Below are positions 56,148 to 64,000 of a DNA stretch of 64,000 nt, piece after piece. The DNA is taken from NCBI RefSeq assembly GCF_030250645.1, contig NZ_JASSVS010000001.1:186001-250000 (forward strand), written 5' to 3'. Under the pieces are notes generated by a model, which saw only the letters and a program-made list of their open reading frames with translations, was not told where the DNA came from and ran no database searches. The stretch comes from Marinobacter azerbaijanicus (lineage in GTDB: Bacteria > Pseudomonadota > Gammaproteobacteria > Pseudomonadales > Oleiphilaceae). Position 1 is the stretch's first letter. Each line of letters opens with the position of its first letter. The position numbers and the translations under genes were made by a program.

Positions 56148-57479
56148 TCAGTTAATCTCCAACTTCACTTTTTCAGGTGGTACGCCGCATTCATCACACA
56201 ATGGAAAACCTTTTTCATTCACACTGCCAGTCTCATCAATTACATATAAATAGCTTTGAGTCTTCGGATCAATTGAACCAAAATTGAGCTTAACCTCAAT
56301 CTGGTCAGATGACCAATTCATCGGATACTGTAATTCATATGAATCTAAGTCAGAAAATTGCGACTTGCGCCCAATTACTACTCGAGAAAAACTTTTGTCC
56401 ATGTAAATATCGTCTATCCGTGTTTCTTGAAACTCTTGTATTTTCCCATTAAAACCTAACAATGCAATTGTAGGACTCCACTTTCCGGCAACAGCATCCT
56501 GATCATCCAGAACGACTTCCGCTACTAACTTCCGGTCAGTATACGCCATTAACCGATTGGCATCAGTGTCAAGCATGAACTCCATAAGGTGCCACTGGCC
56601 TGGGGTAACCGGTGCTGCTTTCCATTCATCGTGAACTGTCATTTGGGTCCAAGAAATTCTAATGCCTTCCTTTCCGTTGGGGTCTTCCCACACCCTGAGA
56701 TATTTATTTGAGCCAGGAGTTTCATAACCAACGCCTGTTCCTCTTGCAAACTCGTCAGGAAATACGCTTGTAGCTCCGGATGATTGGCCAACAATCTCAC
56801 GGCCCATTAAATCATTCGCATTTCGATGACCAGGTATCTCAAAATGAAGCATTCCATCTGAAATCCCTGCTGTGCCAATCCCTATAAACCGGCCTTCAGA
56901 ACCGTTAATCACAACCTCCTCACCAGTAACAAAACTTCCTTCTTGAGACTGAGGCGATACTGTCCAGTAATACCTAGGATCATAGGACATCTTAAGGTGC
57001 CAAGCCACATATAACTTCGTATTATCAACAGGTGTCTCGGAACCACCATAGGCTGATGGCCAGCCAAGAAAGGAGTTATATCCTTTGAGTTGATAGAATG
57101 CACCGTCATAAAAAGATCGCCCTTCTAAAAGCCTTACAACACTTGGTGTCTGGTTTGCTTCTGTAGTGCTCTTCGAGGGCTTCCACCAAAGAGTATCAGG
57201 GTCCTCACTAATTCGTTGAACCGGATCTAACTCATCGAAAGAATCATGGTGAGTATTAATTTCGCCGTTAATATACGCCTTCTCAACCATATCAAACATG
57301 ACCGCATAGGAGTCCGGCGATTCTCGAACAAAGCCAGAACCCTGGATTATCAACGTGCCTCCTTGCTCGAATGACTGGCTAGTTGCTTGCGAAATCTGTG
57401 GGGCAGCAAAAACTAGCGGAGATACGAGGGCAAGCATCGCGGTAACTGCAGCCAAATCACACATATTTCGGCTTTTCAT
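56148..57479 (-). CDS. Secreted protein of unknown function, lectin-like
   Basis: From the ATG at 57479 (GGAG six bases ahead) the product is 443 residues, with a signal peptide ending near residue 24 (LVFAA). A short TIG-like strand follows (SFEQGGTLIIQGSGF). Residues about 180-400 read as a concanavalin-A-like jelly roll (GMLHFEIPGHRN, PGQWHLMEFMLDTDANRLMAY), and two Cys (CDEC) lie near the end. No catalytic pair can be identified. It heads the polysaccharide row, so it may bind or cut the polymer. A longer reading exists upstream but adds an implausible cytosolic extension. I do not recognise a family. Confidence 0.75.
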   Translation of the reverse strand: MKSRNMCDLAAVTAMLALVSPLVFAAPQISQATSQSFEQGGTLIIQGSGFVRESPDSYAVMFDMVEKAYINGEINTHHDSFDELDPVQRISEDPDTLWWKPSKSTTEANQTPSVVRLLEGRSFYDGAFYQLKGYNSFLGWPSAYGGSETPVDNTKLYVAWHLKMSYDPRYYWTVSPQSQEGSFVTGEEVVINGSEGRFIGIGTAGISDGMLHFEIPGHRNANDLMGREIVGQSSGATSVFPDEFARGTGVGYETPGSNKYLRVWEDPNGKEGIRISWTQMTVHDEWKAAPVTPGQWHLMEFMLDTDANRLMAYTDRKLVAEVVLDDQDAVAGKWSPTIALLGFNGKIQEFQETRIDDIYMDKSFSRVVIGRKSQFSDLDSYELQYPMNWSSDQIEVKLNFGSIDPKTQSYLYVIDETGSVNEKGFPLCDECGVPPEKVKLEIN

Positions 57480-57697
57480 TGTCTTCTCCAAACGTTCGTT
57501 GTGGGCGCGTGTCACTCCGACTGATATTACCCGGAGAAACTTTGAAGTTAGCGACTCACAGCACAGAATTTCAAAAACACACATTTTCCTTCCGAATGGT
57601 CGTAAAGTCTCCGACTTCAAGCAATCGCTCACCATCAATTGTAGCACCGGTCGAGACAACCAACTGACTGAAATGTGCTCAATACCTGATACTTAGA

Positions 57698-58123
57698 TCA
57701 AATTTGCATTACCCAATGGGTGACAGCTGCAACCAGAATACCAGTGCCTATTCCTGCAATTATTTCAATAAAGGTATGCCCAATTCGTTCTCTCAGTTGA
57801 GGGATTGACTTTTCCTTGGAATCCGCCAAGCGATTAATCGCGACTGCCTGCCTGCCAATCTGCCGGCGAAGACTGCTTGCGTCCAACACAACAATAAATG
57901 CCAAAGCCACCGCCACTCCAAATGCTGGATGCTCAATGCTTTCTTTAAGGCCAATCAAAGCCGCAATGCTGCTCACTATGGAGCTATGATTGCTCGGTAA
58001 ACCACCATAACCAATCAAGCCAAATGCGGGCTTACCCGCCTTAACACTGTTGATAAGGAATTTAAGCCCACCGGCTACCAACCAAGCTAAAAAGGGCGTA
58101 ATGGCATAGGAGAAATCCATCAT
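57698..58123 (-). CDS. Divergent PAP2-family (DUF212) membrane protein
   Basis: The 141-residue protein has four hydrophobic segments and the family motif GGLPSNHSSIVSSIAAL, a variant of the PAP2 phosphatase SxxH site, followed by a LRRQIGRQA segment. It starts within the ATGA overlap with the UbiA-like gene. In mycobacteria a PAP2-type protein next to the UbiA enzyme is proposed to dephosphorylate polyprenyl-phosphoryl-5-phosphoribose. A corresponding role here is inferred from the pairing; DUF212 proteins as a group have no settled activity. Confidence 0.82.
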   Translation of the reverse strand: MMDFSYAITPFLAWLVAGGLKFLINSVKAGKPAFGLIGYGGLPSNHSSIVSSIAALIGLKESIEHPAFGVAVALAFIVVLDASSLRRQIGRQAVAINRLADSKEKSIPQLRERIGHTFIEIIAGIGTGILVAAVTHWVMQI

Positions 58124-59007
58124 GCAGCCGCCGTCGGCCACAGCGACCAAGCGCAGGCACCGATCCACAAGACCACCGTCACGAGTAACTGCCAGTCAGA
58201 TAACAGAGCATCCGTAGGAGACTCGCCGCCCTCCAGCGCTTCGACCACGTACCAGTAACGGAATAAGCCGAATAACACCAGCGGCACTGTTATAACCAGC
58301 TCGGGCCGCGACTCCATCACGAACATACTGTAAAACACCAGCGCACCGGTGGCCGACATTTCTGCATAGCGATCAATAAGCGCAACCGAATAACTACCCA
58401 GGACCTTCCGTCCCTCATTGCCACTCTGGCTGATTTCCTGCCGACGCTTCACAGCAGCCAGATACAACGCCAGACAAAGAGTCGTGACAAACATCCATTC
58501 AGACACCGGGACATCCAGCGCCACAGCTCCGGCATAGACGCGCAATACAAAGCCAATTGCAATGGTGAAAATATCCAACACCGGCTGGTGCTTCAAACTA
58601 AAGCTGTATGCCAGGTTGAGCACCATATATACCAGAATAACTGCGACAACTCCGGGAGCAGCAAACCATCCCGCGACTAATGCTGAATACAACAGCACAA
58701 GCAAAACCATGGCTGCAGGCATTGAAACTGTCCCTGCAGCCAATGGACGGGTACGAGACTTTGTCGGGTGCCGGCGGTCGTCTTCAATGTCCCGCGCATC
58801 GTTAATGATGTAAGTTGCGGAGGAGGCCACGCAGAATAACGCAACGGCCAAGAGAGCACCGCTTACGGAAGAGGGATCGAGAAATTCGCCGGCAAAAACA
58901 AGCGGCGCCAGAACAAATCCATTTTTCACCCACTGTCGCGGGCGCATGAGCTTAATCAGACCAGCTACCTGCCGTAGAGGTCGACGGTTTACTGCTGTAT
59001 TATCCAT
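58120..59007 (-). CDS. UbiA-family polyprenyl-phosphate phosphoribosyltransferase (DPPR synthase-like)
   Basis: The 295-residue protein has eight to nine membrane segments and the aspartate-rich NDARDIEDDRRHPTKSRTRP. This is the NDxxDxxxD form joined to HPxKxxRP that marks 5-phosphoribosyl-1-diphosphate:decaprenyl-phosphate transferases such as Rv3806c rather than ubiquinone enzymes. It would make polyprenyl-phosphoryl-5-phosphoribose from PRPP, the first step to an arabinofuranose donor. It is divergent from the GtrA gene, with only 42 bases between the two start codons, and overlaps the PAP2-like gene by four bases. The DprE1- and DprE2-like genes nearby complete the pathway. Confidence 0.85.
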   Translation of the reverse strand: MDNTAVNRRPLRQVAGLIKLMRPRQWVKNGFVLAPLVFAGEFLDPSSVSGALLAVALFCVASSATYIINDARDIEDDRRHPTKSRTRPLAAGTVSMPAAMVLLVLLYSALVAGWFAAPGVVAVILVYMVLNLAYSFSLKHQPVLDIFTIAIGFVLRVYAGAVALDVPVSEWMFVTTLCLALYLAAVKRRQEISQSGNEGRKVLGSYSVALIDRYAEMSATGALVFYSMFVMESRPELVITVPLVLFGLFRYWYVVEALEGGESPTDALLSDWQLLVTVVLWIGACAWSLWPTAAA

Positions 59008-59049
59008 GGGCTATTACCTAATATCCCTTTAATAACTACCGGCTTCCTA

Positions 59050-59451
59050 ATGAAACTCGCTCTGGTTTACGCAATTCTCGCATTAATTGCCACTGCGGCA
59101 AATATTGGTGCACAGGACCTGACTCTCCGCGTCTACTCAGGGCATTTCAGCCTGATAACATCCGTCATCGTCGGGACCGGCGTTGGCCTGGTACTGAAAT
59201 ACGTACTGGATAAACGTTACATATTCGGATTCCAGAGCAAAAATATGGTACATGATGGCCAGACATTTGTCCTCTACGCTGTGATGGGCGTCGCCACTAC
59301 CGTTATTTTCTGGGGGTTCGAGTTTGGCTTTCACTTTCTCTTCGAAACCAAAGAAATGCGATATCTCGGAGGAATCATTGGCCTTGCCATTGGTTACGTA
59401 GCCAAATACCATCTCGACAAACGTTATGTATTTCGCACGGAGGCGATATAA
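59050..59451 (+). CDS. GtrA-family membrane protein
   Basis: The 133-residue protein has four membrane segments and the GtrA pattern, with two YVAKYHLDKRYVF/KYVLDKRYIFGF repeats at equivalent places in each half. GtrA proteins are thought to flip polyprenyl-phosphate-linked sugars or to recruit the transferase that uses them. In mycobacteria a GtrA homologue (Rv3789) lies beside dprE1 and dprE2, which fits this context well. No strong ribosome site is seen ahead of its ATG. The glycosyltransferase gene starts four bases after its stop. Confidence 0.88.
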   Translation: MKLALVYAILALIATAANIGAQDLTLRVYSGHFSLITSVIVGTGVGLVLKYVLDKRYIFGFQSKNMVHDGQTFVLYAVMGVATTVIFWGFEFGFHFLFETKEMRYLGGIIGLAIGYVAKYHLDKRYVFRTEAI

Positions 59452-59455
59452 CCCA

Positions 59456-60721
59456 ATGCAATCTATCCGACTCGCACTTTCCGAGGCTTATCACAGAGCT
59501 TCATCCAAAAGCGTATTTTTGTCTTTACTAGCCTTAGGTGTCCTAAGCAGGCTTGTCTGGATTGCCCTCGTAGATACCTCGCCGGTAAGCGATACTATGG
59601 TTTATCTTTCCAGGGCGGTGTCTATTGCCGGGGGAGAAGGCTACGTCTATCCGGATGGTCAACCGACTGCGTACTGGCCAGTGGGATACCCGGCCTTTCT
59701 CGGCAGTGTTCTCTGGCTGACCCAAGGCTCTCTCCTCGCAGGAAAACTTGTCAATATTGTTTTGTACACCGGTACGGCATTCATCTTTTACAGGATTGCA
59801 AAGCTCTATCAGAAAACCAGCATTGGCTTATTCGTTATTGGCTACTTATCCCTATCACCCAATCACATCGCCTACGCCAATCTCTATGCCTCCGAACCTC
59901 TAGCCTTATTCTTTGTAAGCCTCGTTATTTATTTCTTGATAAGGGTTGTTAAGCACTCCAGCGCGAAATTGATTGTCTCCGCATCGTTGGCCACTGCTAT
60001 CGGGGCCTTTGTGAAACCGCAAATTGTAATCTTTCCTGGTGCTGTTCTGCTTCTCTTTGCCTTTCTCCACCGCCGACCGGCACACGCGGGTCATCTCGCA
60101 ATTATTGCGCTGACCACGATCGTGATGGTCATACCCTGGGGTCTGAGAAACTACGAACACTTTAATGCTGTGATCCCAATATCTAACAACGGTGGTATTA
60201 ATCTTTACATCGGCAACAACCCTCACGCCAGTGGTGGCTACAAATATGACGATGAAGTTGTTGCACCGCTCGAGGGGCTGGATGAAACAGAGCGGGACAA
60301 GAAAGCGAAAAAGCTCGCGATTGAGTTTATCCAGAATGAACCAGGCACTTTCTTAAAAATGATCCCTCTGAAACTGATTGCGCTATATAAAACCGATGCA
60401 GAGGGGATCGCTTGGAATCTGGAAGGTATAGAGTCTCCCAGTCAAATTGAGAAAATCTCACTATATGTTGCCAAATGGACAGCGCAGATACCCTATATGC
60501 TACTGATCATATTGGCAGTCCCGTGCCTTATTTACACCGCACAACAATGCCTAAAAATGAAATCTTACAGCCAACTCATACCGATTCTTGCGGTATTTTC
60601 TGGCACATTCGTGTACACAGTGTTCTTTGGCACCACTCGGTTCCACTTCGTTTTCTTGCCGTTTTTGTTCTTCTATATTGACTATGCACTCGGAAGCCTG
60701 AGACAGGACGCCAAAACATGA
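59456..60721 (+). CDS. GT-C glycosyltransferase of family 39/ArnT type
   Basis: From the ATG at 59456 (GGAGG 12 bases upstream) the product is 421 residues with about ten membrane segments. The first periplasmic loop carries VDTSPVSDTMVYLSRA, with the Asp typical of GT-C enzymes, and PTAYWPVGYPAFLG, a phrase shared with ArnT/PMT-like transferases. These use polyprenyl-phosphate sugars on the periplasmic side. With UbiA-, GtrA- and DprE-like partners around it, the natural donor would be polyprenyl-phosphoryl-arabinofuranose. The acceptor (polysaccharide, LPS or protein) is not shown. It overlaps the DprE1-like gene by four bases. Confidence 0.8.
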   Translation: MQSIRLALSEAYHRASSKSVFLSLLALGVLSRLVWIALVDTSPVSDTMVYLSRAVSIAGGEGYVYPDGQPTAYWPVGYPAFLGSVLWLTQGSLLAGKLVNIVLYTGTAFIFYRIAKLYQKTSIGLFVIGYLSLSPNHIAYANLYASEPLALFFVSLVIYFLIRVVKHSSAKLIVSASLATAIGAFVKPQIVIFPGAVLLLFAFLHRRPAHAGHLAIIALTTIVMVIPWGLRNYEHFNAVIPISNNGGINLYIGNNPHASGGYKYDDEVVAPLEGLDETERDKKAKKLAIEFIQNEPGTFLKMIPLKLIALYKTDAEGIAWNLEGIESPSQIEKISLYVAKWTAQIPYMLLIILAVPCLIYTAQQCLKMKSYSQLIPILAVFSGTFVYTVFFGTTRFHFVFLPFLFFYIDYALGSLRQDAKT

Positions 60722-62016
60722 CACCGCTGAGCTCTTGGGGGCGACTGGGAGCGCCACTGCACTATACGGTGTCGCTATCGCGGGAGAAAATCTCAGAACA
60801 GCTCTCCCGGCCACCTCTGCCTGGAATTGCTTATGGCATGGGAAGAAGTTATGGCGACATTTGCCTTAACCCACGGGGCACAGCGTGGCAGACCACTGAT
60901 CTAAATAACTTCATTTCGTTTGATGATAAATCCGGAATTCTGCACTGTGAGGCGGGCTTATTACTCAGAGACATTCAAAACGTTCTCGTGCCAAGAGGCT
61001 GGATGCTGCCAGTCACTCCCGGCACCCAGTTGATTACTGTTGGTGGCGCAATAGCTAACGATGTTCATGGCAAAAACCATCATCGATTCGGAACCTTTGG
61101 AGATCATGTTCAATATCTCAGGCTGGCGAGAACAGACAACCAGATAATCGAGTGCTCCACCACAAAAAATACGGATTGGTTAGCGGCGACGATTGGCGGC
61201 ATGGGGCTTACAGGAGTTGTTCTTGAAGCAAAAATTAAACTACGAAAGGTAGACGGCCCATGGCTGGAAACTGAAACCATACCCTATTATAGCCTCGAAC
61301 AGTTTTTTGAGTTGGCAGACAGCTCCGAAGCCGGGTGGGAAAACACTGTATCCTGGATTGACTGCCTGGGTGGACGCCAAGGCCGTGGTATTTTTATGCG
61401 TGGCAACCCAACGACCGCGTCACCAGACTTGCCACCCCGAAGCAAACAACTGACTATGCCGTTTGTGCCGCCGGTGTCTTTTTTCAACAAGTTATCATTA
61501 AAACCTTTCAACACTGCCTATTTCCACCTTCAGGCCCGAAATGCTGGCCGCAGCATCACTCACTATCAGCCGTTCTTCTATCCTCTGGACAACATTCTGA
61601 AATGGAACCGAATGTATGGACCCAAGGGCTTTTATCAGTACCAAAGCGTTATTCCCCGCACAAATGGCCTAGAGGCCACACGTGCCATGCTGGACGCGAT
61701 AAAACACTCGGGAGAAGGATCGTTCCTCGCTGTATTGAAAACTTTCGGTAAAAGGCTCGCACCCGGCATGATGAGCTTTCCGATGCATGGTGTAACCTTG
61801 GCTCTCGACTTCCCGAATAATGGGCCCCATACGCATCAATTGTTCAAGCAACTTGACGCGATCGTCCAGGAAGCCGGAGGCAGAATTTACCCTGCGAAGG
61901 ATGCGAGAATGCCAAGAGAACTTTTCGAGTCAGGCTATCCTCACTTGGAGGAATTTCTGAAATATAGAGATCTGGGCATCAGCTCCAGCCTTTCTCGCCG
62001 CCTCATTGGAAGTTAG
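60718..62016 (+). CDS. FAD-dependent oxidase, DprE1-like
   Basis: The 432-residue protein has a VAO-type FAD domain (GIAYGMGRSYGDICLNPRG, then PVTPGTQLITVGGAIANDVH and GKNHHRFGTFGDH) and a C-terminal D-arabinono-lactone-oxidase-like part. The phrase RIYPAKDARMP includes Lys394, which I believe corresponds to the essential Lys of mycobacterial DprE1. DprE1 oxidises the ribose 2'-OH of polyprenyl-phosphoryl-ribose to a keto sugar. The start overlaps the transferase stop (ATGA) and the DprE2-like gene begins eight bases after its end. Confidence 0.88.
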   Translation: MTPLSSWGRLGAPLHYTVSLSREKISEQLSRPPLPGIAYGMGRSYGDICLNPRGTAWQTTDLNNFISFDDKSGILHCEAGLLLRDIQNVLVPRGWMLPVTPGTQLITVGGAIANDVHGKNHHRFGTFGDHVQYLRLARTDNQIIECSTTKNTDWLAATIGGMGLTGVVLEAKIKLRKVDGPWLETETIPYYSLEQFFELADSSEAGWENTVSWIDCLGGRQGRGIFMRGNPTTASPDLPPRSKQLTMPFVPPVSFFNKLSLKPFNTAYFHLQARNAGRSITHYQPFFYPLDNILKWNRMYGPKGFYQYQSVIPRTNGLEATRAMLDAIKHSGEGSFLAVLKTFGKRLAPGMMSFPMHGVTLALDFPNNGPHTHQLFKQLDAIVQEAGGRIYPAKDARMPRELFESGYPHLEEFLKYRDLGISSSLSRRLIGS

Positions 62017-62024
62017 GTGTCAAT

Positions 62025-62768
62025 ATGAAACATATCGTAATTGTAGGTGCCACGTCTGCAATGGCGCATGAATGCGCGAGGATCTGGGCAGAGCAAGAGG
62101 CAACTCATTTTAGCCTAGTAGGTCGCAGCGCAGAGAGGCTCCAGAGAGTAGCGGATGATCTGAAGGCTCGAAGCCCCGGATCTGATGTTACTATTCTGGC
62201 AACAGATTTCCTCTCTCCAGAAGCCATTCAGGCAACCGTAGATGAGACAACGAGCAACCGAAGGATAGATATCGCTTTGATTGCTCATGGCTCGCTTCCG
62301 GATCAGAATAACTGTCAAATAGACCTCAATGTTTGTGCGGACTCGCTTGCCGTAAACGGCCTATCCCCTGCATTATTTGCCGAGGCTTTGGCAGGCAAAA
62401 TGGAAGATGTCAACTATGGCTCATTGGCAATTATTGGCTCTGTTGCGGGTGACCGGGGCAGGAAATCAAACTATTCATACGGAGCAGCAAAGGGCCTCGT
62501 TGAGAGGTATACTCAGGGGCTGCAGCATCGATTCGCTGGGACGGGTGTAACAGTGACACTAATCAAGCCCGGTCCGACAGCAACACCTATGACCAAAGAA
62601 ATGCAGCTGGAGGGTACTAACCTTGCAAAACCTGTGGACGTGGCCACTGCTATAGTTGGCGCTATCCATAAAAACCGATTAACTATCTATGCACCAGAAA
62701 AATGGCGGATCATAATGCTAGTAATAAAACACATGCCATCCTTTATTTTCAATAAACTTAATATTTAA
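62025..62768 (+). CDS. Short-chain dehydrogenase, DprE2-like
   Basis: The 247-residue protein has the Rossmann start IVIVGATSAMAHECARIW, an IIGSVAGDRGRKSNYSYGAAK block with catalytic Ser, Tyr and Lys, and a C-terminal KWRIIMLVIKHMPSFIFNKL end that could associate with the membrane. DprE2 reduces the 2'-keto intermediate made by DprE1, giving polyprenyl-phosphoryl-arabinofuranose. Position immediately after the DprE1-like gene, as in mycobacteria, supports this. It is the last plus-strand gene of the window; 106 AT-rich bases without a clear terminator follow. Confidence 0.87.
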   Translation: MKHIVIVGATSAMAHECARIWAEQEATHFSLVGRSAERLQRVADDLKARSPGSDVTILATDFLSPEAIQATVDETTSNRRIDIALIAHGSLPDQNNCQIDLNVCADSLAVNGLSPALFAEALAGKMEDVNYGSLAIIGSVAGDRGRKSNYSYGAAKGLVERYTQGLQHRFAGTGVTVTLIKPGPTATPMTKEMQLEGTNLAKPVDVATAIVGAIHKNRLTIYAPEKWRIIMLVIKHMPSFIFNKLNI

Positions 62769-62874
62769 CGACTACCACCTTATCAAAAGACTTGGTATAG
62801 AACACAATAGTTAATATATTTTCTCTATCGGATACACGATTATTTTCGTAATTTCGCCAATCGAACTCTGTAAA

Positions 62875-63957
62875 TTAACGGCATCCCTCAATACTTTTTA
62901 TCTGTTCATTTATATCTATGAAACGATTCTCCCAGTCGCCCTTTAGCTCAACTTTTCCATCAATTACGTTAGCCACCATACTATCAGAAACTGCCAAGCA
63001 GCATTTAATGCTTTCTTCTATATTCCGAGAATCATTCTTAGTATAAACAGCAATATTATTAAAGTAATCTCTCAATGTAGCGGTATCACTAAGTATAAGT
63101 GGCTTATTAAATGATATTGCCTCATAGGCCCCACAGTTTAATATCAAATCTTTTTTTGTTAGCACAACTACTAGATCTGAATTCTCCATCAGGCTCAGAT
63201 AATCTTCATCAGACACGAAACCAGTGAATATGGTGCTGGTCTCTACATTTTCATCAAGACTTCTATTTCGAAATATTTTTTTATAGTTTCCCGTCAAATA
63301 GCATACATATTCAGGCATTCTACGTGACGCTTCAATTATTGCGTCAATCGGTTCATCAGGATCAAACATAGTCACAAACATGATCTGTGGTTTATCAAGT
63401 TCTTGCATGAATCCCGGGCGAGCTCTTGGTTTTCCAGCTCTAAGTTCAGGAATCTTGTCTTGTAGGACAGCCGCCCTTCCACCCATCTTTTGGCACAATT
63501 CCTTAATCTCTTCATTTGTAACTATGGTAAGATCCGCTTTTCGTATGGTTAGTCGACTTAAGTAGTGAAAAAGTCGCCATTTTGCGGATGATGACTGAAT
63601 TGTTTCAAGCTTAAGGTTTGAGTGTCGATCGACAATTAACCGGAAGCGGAAAAATGGTCGTATTACAACCAGAAAAGAAGTCAAAACAATAGACGGATTC
63701 TGACAAAACAGTAGAGATGGCCTCAACTTTATTAAACGAATAATTGTCAGAAAAGACAAAATCGGGTACCGAACAAACCTATTAGCATCTAGCAATATTG
63801 GGTGATAGCTTGCCCCAAACTCCCTCGCTAGCTCTCTTGACCTTCTATGATCTTCCCAGGAAATCCATAACCGATTCGACATTAAAACTACCACATATTT
63901 GATGACGTAATATAAACTAGGAATGAATATTTTGAACAAAATAACCTTTCTTTCCAT
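62875..63957 (-). CDS. Glycosyltransferase, GT4-like, AT-rich
   Basis: The protein is 360 residues from the ATG at 63957, or 335 if it starts at the ATG at 63882 (MSNRLWISWEDHRRSRELA), which resembles the usual beginning of this group. Neither has a strong ribosome site. It keeps a GT-B layout (SLLFCQNPSIVLTSFLV, IVDRHSN, MFVTMFDPDEPIDAIIEASR, LILSDTATLRDYF). The E-x7-E motif is not intact: the corresponding stretch reads KDLILNCGAYEAISFNKPLI with a Gly-Ala-Tyr-Glu core. Codon use is far more AT-rich than in the rest of the window, suggesting acquisition. Confidence 0.75.
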   Translation of the reverse strand: MERKVILFKIFIPSLYYVIKYVVVLMSNRLWISWEDHRRSRELAREFGASYHPILLDANRFVRYPILSFLTIIRLIKLRPSLLFCQNPSIVLTSFLVVIRPFFRFRLIVDRHSNLKLETIQSSSAKWRLFHYLSRLTIRKADLTIVTNEEIKELCQKMGGRAAVLQDKIPELRAGKPRARPGFMQELDKPQIMFVTMFDPDEPIDAIIEASRRMPEYVCYLTGNYKKIFRNRSLDENVETSTIFTGFVSDEDYLSLMENSDLVVVLTKKDLILNCGAYEAISFNKPLILSDTATLRDYFNNIAVYTKNDSRNIEESIKCCLAVSDSMVANVIDGKVELKGDWENRFIDINEQIKSIEGCR

Positions 63958-63965
63958 AGAAAGGG

Positions 63966-63986
63966 TTGTTGTCTATAGTACAACAA
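63966..63986. repeat. Inverted repeat upstream of the AT-rich glycosyltransferase gene
   Basis: TTGTTGT (63966-63972) and ACAACAA (63980-63986) are perfect inverted arms around a seven-base centre, CTATAGT. It lies 9 bases ahead of the ATG at 63957, so it could be an operator overlapping the translation start region or part of a longer element beyond the window edge. Confidence 0.4.
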
Positions 63987-64000
63987 ACTGAAATCTTAAA

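Noticed and set aside
57619..57634. Sigma-54-like TGGTGAG...TTGCTT ahead of the secreted unknown gene (minus strand)
   Set aside because: GG and GC are only nine bases apart instead of ten, a spacing RpoN does not normally tolerate, and the -24 half is poor.

Overview
The window looks like chromosomal DNA of a marine gammaproteobacterium close to Marinobacter. This is inferred from gene content and order (hrpA next to fadD, the dnaX-ybaB-recR block with the 4.5S RNA gene, rnd-ycgL-ycgN, and a PrsK/PrsR/PrsT exosortase locus), not from a database search. Almost all the DNA is coding, with moderate to high GC. The right-hand end (about 55-58 kb and beyond 62.7 kb) is visibly more AT-rich, which is common in surface-polysaccharide islands.

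Region 1 (1-8953) is housekeeping lipid and RNA metabolism. It holds the start of an unidentified gene, an MlaA-like outer-membrane lipid transport protein, a small thioesterase, and a fadD-hrpA-KASIII row on the minus strand. A divergent MaoC-type (R)-hydratase follows.

Region 2 (8963-17469) is one tightly packed nine-gene minus-strand operon. It encodes an ExbB-like proton channel, two ExbD paralogues, a TonB/AgmX-like transducer, three TPR proteins and two small exported proteins. This is an energy-transducing envelope machine of unknown purpose. Just upstream (17689-17777, plus strand) lie three consecutive hairpins ending in a T-tract, a candidate small RNA.

Region 3 (17776-27206) holds a MoxR ATPase with a CoxE-like VWA protein, a second VWA membrane protein with a small partner, and then ycgN, ycgL, rnd, recR, ybaB, dnaX and the SRP RNA gene ffs with a recognisable promoter. 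A long inverted repeat sits between dnaX and ffs.

Region 4 (27286-40208) runs from a 2OG-Fe(II) oxygenase and a sugar-phosphate mutarotase to an acyltransferase and an epimerase-like protein. These lead into the regulatory core of an exosortase A/PEP-CTERM system: histidine kinase PrsK, sigma-54 activator PrsR and TPR lipoprotein PrsT. Next come a PA14/thrombospondin-3 lipoprotein and a PEP-CTERM protein preceded by a near-consensus -24/-12 promoter.

Region 5 (40298-57479) is the exopolysaccharide island. A 13-gene minus-strand row encodes a secreted unknown protein, glycosyltransferases, a deacetylase, an O-antigen-ligase-type protein, a flippase, an AsnB-type amidotransferase, two acetyltransferase-like proteins and a fused exosortase-EpsI protein.

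Region 6 (57698-62768) is a divergent module resembling the mycobacterial decaprenyl-phosphoryl-arabinose pathway: a UbiA phosphoribosyltransferase, a PAP2-like protein, a GtrA protein, a GT-C glycosyltransferase, and DprE1-like and DprE2-like enzymes. A last AT-rich glycosyltransferase closes the window. The working picture is that regions 4-6 build, decorate and sort surface polymers and proteins. The proposal that D-arabinofuranose from region 6 decorates them is inference.
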